Assembly (NCBI GenBank): GCA_041392475.1 | Contig: JAWKLZ010000002.1 | Span: 2,352,667 to 2,416,666 of the forward strand | DNA length: 64,000 nt | Direction: 5' to 3' | Source of the DNA: Chitinophagales bacterium | Lineage (GTDB): Bacteria; Bacteroidota; Bacteroidia; Chitinophagales; UBA2359 | Part shown: positions 26,718-34,490 of the stretch, in pieces | Position numbering within the stretch: the stretch's first letter is position 1 | Layout of the letters: the number at the start of each line of letters is the position of its first letter | Made by a program: the position numbers and the translations under genes | Notes under the pieces: generated by a model | Databases searched by the model: none | The model's input: the letters and a program-made list of their open reading frames with translations, nothing else | Told to the model about the DNA's origin: nothing

Positions 26718-26790
26718 TGCTAAAAATCAAAGAAAAAGCATTAGATTGGTTTCGTACTTTTTTCCATATCTTCAAACTACTAAAACTCTT

Positions 26791-27408
26791 ATGAACCCCT
26801 ACAACAAATACATTCTCCCCAAAATGATTGATTGGGCTTGTCAATTGAAGCCCAATATGCGTCAAAGAGAAAAAATCATTCCTTTGGCAGTAGGGAATGT
26901 CTTGGAAATTGGCGTGGGTTCAGGCTTAAACCTTCCTTACTACAATGGCAATGCCGTAAAACACCTCACCGCCATTGACCCCTCCATAGAAACTTGGAAT
27001 CGAAACACGGTTGATTTACAAACCCTTCCTTTCAATGTTGAGTTCTCCCAAGCCTTTGCAGAGGACATTCCTGCTGATAGCAATAGTTTTGACACCGTGG
27101 TTTTCACCTACACCCTTTGCTCCATTCCCAATATGCACCAAGCTTTTGAGGAAATCACAAGAGTCTTGAAAACCAATGGTAAAGTCGTATTTTGTGAGCA
27201 TGGGAAAGCTCCTGATAAGGCGGTGGAAAAATGGCAAAATAGAATCAATCCACTTTGGAAGCACATCGGTGGAGGCTGCAATTTGAACCGAGATATTCCT
27301 TTGGCTTTTGCAGACAATGGTTTCAGAATGAATAAATTAGAGAGTATGTATTTGCCTGGTTGGAAGGTGGTGGGTTTCAATTATTGGGGAGTGGCGGAGG
27401 TTGGGTGA
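26791..27408 (+). CDS. Class I SAM-dependent methyltransferase
   Basis: The 205-residue protein has the Rossmann-like methyltransferase fold. VLEIGVGSGLNLPYY is motif I, binding S-adenosylmethionine; LTAIDPS is motif II; AEDIPADSNSFDTVVFTYTL carries motifs III-IV; and EITRVLKTNGKVVFCEHG is motif V. The first part (YNKYILPKMIDWAC) and the ending (MYLPGWKVVGFNYWGVAEVG) match a widespread group of small methyltransferases of uncertain substrate. The ATG at 26791 is the right start, because the upstream part of the frame lies in the hemD terminator. It is probably a single-gene unit. Confidence 0.88.
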   Translation: MNPYNKYILPKMIDWACQLKPNMRQREKIIPLAVGNVLEIGVGSGLNLPYYNGNAVKHLTAIDPSIETWNRNTVDLQTLPFNVEFSQAFAEDIPADSNSFDTVVFTYTLCSIPNMHQAFEEITRVLKTNGKVVFCEHGKAPDKAVEKWQNRINPLWKHIGGGCNLNRDIPLAFADNGFRMNKLESMYLPGWKVVGFNYWGVAEVG

Positions 27409-27514
27409 GGTGATTTGTTGAGTAAAAAATACAAAAAGTACTAGCTTGGTTTTCATAATTTCTTGCATACCAACAGATTTTTAAGGATATTGAACTTCAA
27501 AAGCCATTGACCAC

Positions 27515-30322
27515 ATGAAGCTACTCTACCTTTATACCCTCTCCATATTTGCGATGTTCCTATTTTACGGAATCGCCCGCTTGTTTTTCGATTCCAGAAA
27601 AAGCTACCGACAATCTCGCAATTACATCTTTGGAAAAGCCCTTACGGCGATTCTCGTTTTCTACACGATTCGATTTGGTATAGGCGACCAACTGCTGCAA
27701 TTGGCAATTCAAACCTTGCGCAATATGGGCTGGACGAGTTTGGCAGTGCCTCCACCGAGCGAAGGCTGGACAAATATTTTGGCTGATGCGACTTTTTTAT
27801 TGGCTGTTTTGGGAATTGTAGGCTTTTATGCTTGGAGTGATTTGCGCCGTTTCAATTTGATGGAAGGAAGGGCAGAGAATTATGAAAAAGAAGTGGTCAA
27901 AATTCAATTTCCGAAAGAACCCGAACCTATCAATCCTGTTTTTCATGAACGTATCAAGGACTTGTTTGAGATGAAATACCAATCAGACAACTTACAACTG
28001 CAATATGATAGCAAAACAAACATGCTCTATGGTACTTACCAAAGCGGCTTTCACCATTTCTTGAAAGTGATTTATTGCCATGAAAGTGTGAAAGGGGAAC
28101 ATATCGAGACTTATGTAGTAGAATACATGTACAATCAAATAAAATTACAGATTCAAAACATGGCTTCTACCGAAGATATACTTTTGGAGGCCTATTATGT
28201 GTTGGACAAAGGTTTTTTTGAGGAATATGATGTGAAGAAGATAAGGACTCTGACGGAAGACGACCTATTGAACCAATTAATAGACTTCAAACCCTACCTC
28301 AAAAAACTGATATACGCCTACGAAAACGACCGCCTGTTCTCTATACGCCAAAAGGAATCCGAAAAACCCACCCTCGCGCAAACCTTTGTTCCGCCGACCT
28401 ATCTACTAGGCAAGGACAAAGAAAACAGCCACGAAAACATGGATGAATACATAGACAATTGGCTCACACAAGACAGCCAAAAACACTTGGTCTTGTTGGG
28501 CGACTATGGGATGGGCAAAACCTCCTTTATGAAACACTATGCCGCAAAGTTGGCAGTAGATATTTTGAAGGACGGCAAAATGAGGCGTTTTCCCGTATTG
28601 ATTTCGCTGACCAATACTTCCCTGCGACATGGGGGAATAGACAAATCTATTGGCGATTTTTTATCCAAAAACATTGGGGTAAAAGTTGAGGTATTCAATG
28701 AGTTGGTGCGAAGGGGAAAAGTGGTCTTTTTGTTGGATGGTTTTGATGAAATGGGCTATTTGGGAACGCTCGACCAACGCATCAAACAACTCAACGAAAT
28801 TTGGCAACTGCCCCAAAAAAACAACAAAGTGGTTATTTCGGGTCGCCCTTCTTATTTCTTCAAAGAGGAGGAACTCAAAGAAGCCTTCAATGTGAAAGAA
28901 GACGAAACTTATAATGCCCCGACCGAAAACCCCTATTTTGAAAGACTGACCTTGCAGCCGCTTGAAATAGAAGCGATTGAAGCCTCTATTCAAAAATACT
29001 ATGATATAGAAACTGCAAAAAAATATATGGCTTTCATCCAAAGCAACCGCAGTATTTTGGATTTGTGTCGTCGCCCACAATTGATGCACTTGGTCAGGGA
29101 TATGTTGCCTGAACTCTTGAAAAACCACGAACAGAAAAAGCTGAGTGCGAGTGAATTGATGAAATTGTATCTGAATCGTTGGATAGAAAGACAAATCAGT
29201 AAAGACATTGTCAGTGTCATCGAACAGAAAACGACCAAAGAAAAATTTGTCTTGGATTTTTTCACGGATTTGGCTGCCCTCTACTATGAAAAAGAAGTAG
29301 AACAACTGCCTGCCGAAACGATTTTGGAGCTACTGAAGGAAAAAATGCAAGTGCTGCAATTGGAGCGCATAGAAGAAATAGAAGGACTACAAAACGAAAT
29401 GTTAAATGGTTTTTTGATTGAAAGACGAAGTGATGAATTCAAGTTTGTCCACAAGTCCTTCAAGGAATATTTAGTGGCTCAGAAAATACTGCAATTGATT
29501 GAAGAAAAGGACTTTAAGCATCCTTTGATTGTGGAGAAGGATTGGACTTTAGAGATTATTGATTTTGTTTATTATAAAATGGAGGGTAAAGAAGTTAAGG
29601 GGAGGATTCCTTTACTATTGCAACTGACGAAAATTGTAGAGGTTAGATTGTTATTAAAACCTTATCAAAGGTGGGCAGAAATAAAATTAAGTTTAAAAAA
29701 TTATATATTTAGATTTGCAGCTATGATGTTCTTTTCAGAAAATATTCTGAATCATTTAACAGGGTTTAAAAATATGTTTTTTATACAAGGTGAGAAACGT
29801 TTTGGGTTTAAAATACAGCCTTTTTTCATATTATTTATTTTTTATCCCATATGTTTTGGTGCTTTTTTTGGCGAATTTTTTGGAGTCATTATAATAACAT
29901 TTAGATATACACAGGTACCTATTTTTGATATATTGACTTTATTTGTTTTTTCAATTAGCTTTTTATTAAGTTCATCTCTATACCGATTATTAGGATTAGG
30001 TAGTATTAATGGTTTTATTAATGGTTTTCTTTTTGGAGTAATAAGTGGAATAGCTATGGGAAGAATATTTCATTTTCCCATAATGTTGCAGATAGTACAA
30101 AGTTTATTTTTTGGAATCGGCTTTGCAATTATTTCAGCATACGGATTGGAGCGAAAGATAAGATTTTCATCAGATTATAAACCTAATAATTTTTTGTTAA
30201 CTAAAAACCTAAACTTCCTTGCCAAAGCATGGCACATTGCGATTCTCAAAGGTCAGTTCAAAAAAGAGGATTACCCCGAAATAGTTTATTATTTGGAACA
30301 TCATTTTGGGAAGAAGCTTTAA
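27515..30322 (+). CDS. Membrane-anchored NACHT-domain NTPase
   Basis: The 935-residue protein has two or three N-terminal membrane segments (within residues 4-110) and an uncharacterised region to about residue 300. A NACHT NTPase follows, with Walker A LLGDYGMGKTS near 327-337, the diagnostic Walker B VVFLLDGFDEMG near 402-413 and VVISGRPSYF as the sensor strand. A helical region with FVHKSFKEYLVAQKIL comes next. A second, glycine-rich membrane block lies at about 765-885 and a short cytoplasmic tail at the end. Bacterial NACHT (STAND) NTPases are established antiphage proteins that oligomerise on sensing a trigger; whether this one is defensive is inference. No leucine-rich or WD repeats are visible, so the membrane segments may be the effector. 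An Rpn-type nuclease gene starts 22 bases downstream. Confidence 0.85.
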   Translation: MKLLYLYTLSIFAMFLFYGIARLFFDSRKSYRQSRNYIFGKALTAILVFYTIRFGIGDQLLQLAIQTLRNMGWTSLAVPPPSEGWTNILADATFLLAVLGIVGFYAWSDLRRFNLMEGRAENYEKEVVKIQFPKEPEPINPVFHERIKDLFEMKYQSDNLQLQYDSKTNMLYGTYQSGFHHFLKVIYCHESVKGEHIETYVVEYMYNQIKLQIQNMASTEDILLEAYYVLDKGFFEEYDVKKIRTLTEDDLLNQLIDFKPYLKKLIYAYENDRLFSIRQKESEKPTLAQTFVPPTYLLGKDKENSHENMDEYIDNWLTQDSQKHLVLLGDYGMGKTSFMKHYAAKLAVDILKDGKMRRFPVLISLTNTSLRHGGIDKSIGDFLSKNIGVKVEVFNELVRRGKVVFLLDGFDEMGYLGTLDQRIKQLNEIWQLPQKNNKVVISGRPSYFFKEEELKEAFNVKEDETYNAPTENPYFERLTLQPLEIEAIEASIQKYYDIETAKKYMAFIQSNRSILDLCRRPQLMHLVRDMLPELLKNHEQKKLSASELMKLYLNRWIERQISKDIVSVIEQKTTKEKFVLDFFTDLAALYYEKEVEQLPAETILELLKEKMQVLQLERIEEIEGLQNEMLNGFLIERRSDEFKFVHKSFKEYLVAQKILQLIEEKDFKHPLIVEKDWTLEIIDFVYYKMEGKEVKGRIPLLLQLTKIVEVRLLLKPYQRWAEIKLSLKNYIFRFAAMMFFSENILNHLTGFKNMFFIQGEKRFGFKIQPFFILFIFYPICFGAFFGEFFGVIIITFRYTQVPIFDILTLFVFSISFLLSSSLYRLLGLGSINGFINGFLFGVISGIAMGRIFHFPIMLQIVQSLFFGIGFAIISAYGLERKIRFSSDYKPNNFLLTKNLNFLAKAWHIAILKGQFKKEDYPEIVYYLEHHFGKKL

Positions 30323-30344
30323 TCATTCAAGCAATCAAAAACAA

Positions 30345-31307
30345 ATGGCAAAAAACACAGACCATCACATTGACCACGATACCCGTTGGAAAGAAGTCAT
30401 TGAGGAACTCTTTGAACATTTTGTGTTGTTGTTCTTCCCAAATCTATATCCTTTGGTTGATTTCAACCAAAAGCCTGATTTTTTGAAGCAAGAGTTATAC
30501 AAAATTATTGCTGTTCCAGATAAGAAGGGCAAGAAAATCAACGATGCGTTGGTGAAAGTTCAACTCAAAGATGGTACAAATCAGTGGATTTTAATTCACA
30601 TTGAAGTACAGGGAACGCATGAAACCGATTTTTCAGAACGCATGTTTACCTATTACTACCGAATTTATGACAAGTTCAAAATCAAGGAAATAACAGCGAT
30701 TGCCATTTTCATTGGAGAGGATATTCCAAAGGATTACAATCACTTTCGAAATGAATATTTTGGAACAGAAGTCACTTACAAGTACAATACCTACATTGTC
30801 AAAAAGAAGAAGGAAAAAGAGTTGATGCAGTCCAAAAATCCTTTCTCCATTGCAGTTTTGGCGGCATTGCATATTTTGAAGACCAAGCAAAATTTGGACG
30901 ATAGGTTGAAATTGAAGGTGGCTTTGGTGAAATTTATTAGGGAGCGAGCCGAAGAAAGCAACTTTTCTGAAAAGATAGTTGTTCCATTGGTACAGTTTGT
31001 GATTAATTTGATGGTCTTAGACCCCAAACGAGAATCCCAATTTCAAGACATTTTTTACAAACCATTTCAAAAACAAGGAAAAATGACCATGACAGAATAC
31101 GATAAGCAAATCATTGACGGAATGAATTTGGCTTACTATGGCGAAACAAGAGAACAAAGAGATGAGAGATTGGTAAAGGAAAAATCCTTACAAATGGCAT
31201 TGAAGCTTTATTATGAACGCAATTGGAAAGTTATCGAAATTGCTTTGTTTTTAGGCTTGGAGAAAGACGAGGTAAAGAGAGTTATTGAAGAATACAGTCA
31301 ATCATAG
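30345..31307 (+). CDS. Rpn-family PD-(D/E)XK nuclease/putative transposase
   Basis: The 320-residue product matches the Rpn (recombination-promoting nuclease, YhgA-like) group. Early it has WKEVIEELFEHFVLLFFP and PDFLKQELYKII. The nuclease core is INDALVKVQLKDG with ILIHIEVQGTHETDF, where Asp and the E-x-Q pair form the expected active site, followed by SERMFTYYYRIYDKF. The C-terminal tail (KEKSLQMALKLYYERNWKVI, FLGLEKDEVKRVIE) is a helical module often found in these proteins. E. coli Rpn enzymes are DNA endonucleases. The ATG at 30345 was chosen; an in-frame ATG at 30306 would overlap the NACHT gene. The short 22-base gap suggests co-transcription with the NACHT NTPase. Confidence 0.82.
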   Translation: MAKNTDHHIDHDTRWKEVIEELFEHFVLLFFPNLYPLVDFNQKPDFLKQELYKIIAVPDKKGKKINDALVKVQLKDGTNQWILIHIEVQGTHETDFSERMFTYYYRIYDKFKIKEITAIAIFIGEDIPKDYNHFRNEYFGTEVTYKYNTYIVKKKKEKELMQSKNPFSIAVLAALHILKTKQNLDDRLKLKVALVKFIRERAEESNFSEKIVVPLVQFVINLMVLDPKRESQFQDIFYKPFQKQGKMTMTEYDKQIIDGMNLAYYGETREQRDERLVKEKSLQMALKLYYERNWKVIEIALFLGLEKDEVKRVIEEYSQS

Positions 31308-31377
31308 AAGGTAAATAAGCTTGTTTTTCCATTCAAACACAATGGATAAGAAAGCACAAATTCACAAGGACATTAAA

Positions 31378-31428
31378 GGAGTCGGGAGACTCTAGACAAG
31401 GATGTTGTTTAAGTCAAGAGACTTGAAC
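31378..31428. repeat. Two adjacent palindromes of one family (REP-like)
   Basis: GGAGTC-ggga-GACTCT at 31378-31393 and GTTTAAGTC-aaga-GACTTGAAC at 31407-31428 share the core AGTCrrGAGACT. They lie between the convergent Rpn and MATE genes. No T-run follows either, so they are not simple terminators. Confidence 0.55.
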
Positions 31429-31442
31429 AGGCTACTAAGAAT

Positions 31443-32735
31443 TTACTCCAACTCAACCCCTTTCCACCAATAATACCCCGTTTGAATGACCCCTCTCACC
31501 ACCATCAAAATCAACAAAGACAACCAAAGCAAATCGTTAGAAGAACCCATATCAAAGGCATAAAAAACGGCGAGGTAAAAAGCAAGCGAGAGCAACATGG
31601 CATTTTTCATGCTTTTGGAAGCAGTCAAACCAATGAACACGCCATCCCAAATAAAACAAGGCGTACTCAATAAGGGAAAAATCACCATCCAAAACAAAAA
31701 GGGAAGCGCAGCATTGAAAACATCGGCTTGATTGGTGAAAAATTGTAGAATATAGCTGCCCTGCAATCCATACACTACGCTGAACAACAATGCAAAAGCC
31801 ATTCCCCAAGCAAAATTCAGTAGAATCGCTTTGTCGAGTTTGTCGGAATCGTTTGCGCCCTTGTATTTGCCGACCAAACTCTCCGAAGCAAAGGCAAAAC
31901 CATCTACGGCATACGCCATCCAATTCACAAATTGCAGCAAGATTACATTGACCGCCAAGACCATATCGCCCCCTTTCGCAGACTGACTGTAGAAGAAACC
32001 AAAGGCAAAGGTGAGGCACAAAGTACGGATGAAAATATCGCTGTTGATGTTCAAAAAAGCTTTGAAAGCTTTGATTTCCAATATGGCTTTTCGAGAAAGG
32101 TGTGTCCACAAATTGCGGTAGCGAAAAGCAAACAAAGCACCTGCCAACAATAAACCCACATATTGAGCAATGACCGTTCCCCAAGCGACTCCTTCAATGT
32201 CCATACCATAAGAATAAATGAGTAGGTAGCTCACCACAATATTGACCCAATTGATAGCAATGGTTAAAACCATCGGATAGACCGCATTTTGCATTCCAAA
32301 AAACCAGCCCATCATAGCGAACAAGCCCAAAGTAGCAGGAGCATCCCAGATGCGGATATAAAAATAGCGTTCTACCAAAGCCAGTTGTTCCCCTTCAATG
32401 TTCATCAACGGGAAAGCAAGCGCAGTAAAGGGAACTTGCAGCAAAAAAATGACGACTGCCCCAATCAATCCCACCAACATCGCTCTGCCCAAAGTTTGCA
32501 TCATTTCAGAAGAGTCGGCTTTTCCGTAGGCTTGTGCGGTGATGCCCGTTGTACCCATTCGTAGAAAGCCAAAACTCCAATACAAAAAGTTGAAAACCAT
32601 TGCCCCAATACCAACTGCTCCAATATGTACTTCCGAAAAACGCCCCATCAATGCCGTATCGATGCTACTCAAAAGCGGTACCGAGACATTGCTGATGATG
32701 TTGGGAATGGCGAGGCGGAGGATTTCTTTGTTCAT
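31443..32735 (-). CDS. MATE-family efflux transporter (DinF-like)
   Basis: The 430-residue protein has twelve expected membrane segments. It begins MNKEILRLAIPNIISNVSVP, then LLSSIDTALMGRF and GTTGITAQAYG, which are conserved in the DinF/NorM branch of the MATE family. The second half repeats the pattern (AVDGFAFASESLVGKYKGA). MATE transporters expel organic cations and drugs using Na+ or H+ gradients; the substrate here is unknown. It is convergent with the Rpn gene and divergent from the AAA-ATPase/nuclease gene, with only 23 bases between start codons, so the two share an upstream region. The length is a little under the family average of about 450. Confidence 0.9.
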   Translation of the reverse strand: MNKEILRLAIPNIISNVSVPLLSSIDTALMGRFSEVHIGAVGIGAMVFNFLYWSFGFLRMGTTGITAQAYGKADSSEMMQTLGRAMLVGLIGAVVIFLLQVPFTALAFPLMNIEGEQLALVERYFYIRIWDAPATLGLFAMMGWFFGMQNAVYPMVLTIAINWVNIVVSYLLIYSYGMDIEGVAWGTVIAQYVGLLLAGALFAFRYRNLWTHLSRKAILEIKAFKAFLNINSDIFIRTLCLTFAFGFFYSQSAKGGDMVLAVNVILLQFVNWMAYAVDGFAFASESLVGKYKGANDSDKLDKAILLNFAWGMAFALLFSVVYGLQGSYILQFFTNQADVFNAALPFLFWMVIFPLLSTPCFIWDGVFIGLTASKSMKNAMLLSLAFYLAVFYAFDMGSSNDLLWLSLLILMVVRGVIQTGYYWWKGVELE

Positions 32736-32758
32736 GGATTATTTGTTATCTTCGAGAT

Positions 32759-34366
32759 ATGACACTAAAAAGATTACCTATAGGAGAGTCGGATTTTCCA
32801 GGCATCATTAAAAAGAATGCGCTGTATGTTGATAAAACGCAGCAAATTTATAGAATAATTACAGAAAGTAAGCCGAATTTCCTTTCCCGTCCTCGCCGTT
32901 TTGGAAAATCACTATTGGTTTCAACGATGGAACAAATCTTTTTGGGTAATAAAGAATTGTTCAAGGGATTGTGGATTTACAACAAAATAGATTGGGAGCC
33001 ACGTCCTGTCATTCGTTTGTCTATGACCGAGATAGACTACAAAAATCAAGATTTGGAAACAGCTCTTTCCAGATACTTAGACAAGTTGGCAGCGAAAAAC
33101 GGAGTAGAGTTAAAAGACGAAACTTCCAAAGAAAAATTTGCTGAATTAATCATAGCACTTTCTACTGAGCAGAATGTGGTGATTTTGATTGATGAATACG
33201 ACAAACCGATTATCGACTTTATTGAAGACTTCAAAAAAGCAGAAACCAATCGAGATACTCTAAGAAATTTTTATGGAGCATTGAAGGATGGAGTAGTTGA
33301 TTCGTATGTTCATTTTTTGTTCATCACAGGTATCAGCAAATTCTCCAAAACTTCTATTTTTTCAGAACTGAACAATCTCAGAGATTTAACCATAGACCCC
33401 TTAGCTTTGGATTTATGTGGCGTGACACAAGTGGAATTGGAGCGAGATTTTGCTCCTTATATTGTAGAGGTTGCCGCTAATTTGGGTTTGAAGGAAAAAA
33501 CTTTATTGAAGGAATTGAAGCGGTGGTACAATGGTTATTCATGGGATGGAAAGACGTTTGTTTACACCCCTTTCTCCTTGTTAAATTTCTTTTCAAAAGG
33601 AGAGTTTGGCAATTTTTGGTTTGCAAGTGGAACGCCAACGCTGTTATTGAAGGTTATCAAAAAGCAAAAAATAGATGTAGAGAAAGTAGATACTGCCAAA
33701 TGGAGTTCTCGTTCTTTTGACAAATTTACGCTCAAGCACTTGGACTTGAAACACTTGCTTTTCCAAACGGGTTATTTGACCATCAAAAAGAAAACATTAA
33801 ATAAAGGTCGCCCTACTTATACTTTGGGCTATCCAAACCAAGAAGTCGAAGAATCTTTTACCCAAAATTTGATTGAACTCAAATCGCATCTTCCCGATAG
33901 CACAGTAGATGAAGCCTTAATATTTATTGAAGAAGCATTGAAGGAAAACGATATGGATGCTTTTATAGAGCAACTCAAAATCCTATTTTCCGATATTGCT
34001 TACCAACTCCACCCCAAAATCAACAAAAAAGAGCCGACTACTGAAGACAAAGCCAATTTATTCAAGGCATGGCAAGGTTGTTTTCATAGCATCATTTATC
34101 TGGTTATTAGGTTTTTAGGAATTCACATTGATGTGGAAATGAGCAAACACAAAGGGCGAATTGATGCCAAGATTGAAGTGGAAGATTATCTTTACATCAT
34201 GGAATTCAAATTGGACGCTTCTGTAGAAAAAGCCATTGACCAAATCAAAACTCAAAAATATGCAGATGCTTTTAAGAATACTTCAAAGCAGGTAGTTTTG
34301 GTAGGAATTGTTTTTGACAGCAAGGAATGTAATGTGAAGGATTGGGAAATGGAGGTGTTGAAGTAA
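32759..34366 (+). CDS. AAA-ATPase/PD-(D/E)XK nuclease fusion protein (DUF1703 type), intact copy
   Basis: The 535-residue protein is the full-length paralogue of the broken gene at 400-2003. Domain order: KRLPIGESDFPGI and YVDKTQQI at the start, then an ATPase with RPRRFGKSLL (about 41-50) and NVVILIDEYDKPI (about 140-152), FITGISKFSKTSIFSELNNL, a linker with WYNGYSWDGKTFVYTPFSLL, and a C-terminal nuclease domain with HKGRIDAKIEVEDYLYIMEF, where Asp and the E-x-K residues are present. The nuclease-domain residues are intact, but the biological role of the family is unsettled. Multiple copies per genome are usual in Bacteroidota. It starts 23 bases from the divergent MATE gene. Confidence 0.88.
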   Translation: MTLKRLPIGESDFPGIIKKNALYVDKTQQIYRIITESKPNFLSRPRRFGKSLLVSTMEQIFLGNKELFKGLWIYNKIDWEPRPVIRLSMTEIDYKNQDLETALSRYLDKLAAKNGVELKDETSKEKFAELIIALSTEQNVVILIDEYDKPIIDFIEDFKKAETNRDTLRNFYGALKDGVVDSYVHFLFITGISKFSKTSIFSELNNLRDLTIDPLALDLCGVTQVELERDFAPYIVEVAANLGLKEKTLLKELKRWYNGYSWDGKTFVYTPFSLLNFFSKGEFGNFWFASGTPTLLLKVIKKQKIDVEKVDTAKWSSRSFDKFTLKHLDLKHLLFQTGYLTIKKKTLNKGRPTYTLGYPNQEVEESFTQNLIELKSHLPDSTVDEALIFIEEALKENDMDAFIEQLKILFSDIAYQLHPKINKKEPTTEDKANLFKAWQGCFHSIIYLVIRFLGIHIDVEMSKHKGRIDAKIEVEDYLYIMEFKLDASVEKAIDQIKTQKYADAFKNTSKQVVLVGIVFDSKECNVKDWEMEVLK

Positions 34367-34449
34367 AATTAAAATGTCTTAGGGCTTCTCCAAATCAATA
34401 ATTCTCTCCTTTCCTACTTGGATACAAATAATTTTTACCAAAGAAGTTG

Positions 34450-34457
34450 TATTTTTG
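34450..34457 (+). promoter_or_regulatory. -7 box for the FG-GAP lipoprotein gene
   Basis: TATTTTTG followed by ATTCTC matches TAnnTTTG 33 bases before the ATG at 34491. It overlaps the start of the longer, rejected reading frame. No TTG is found at the -33 spacing. Confidence 0.45.
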
Positions 34458-34490
34458 ATTCTCAATTTCGAAAAAAAACACCTTCACAAT

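Noticed and set aside
26692..26790. Upstream ATG of the methyltransferase frame.
   Set aside because: The codons lie in the stem and T-run of the hemD terminator.
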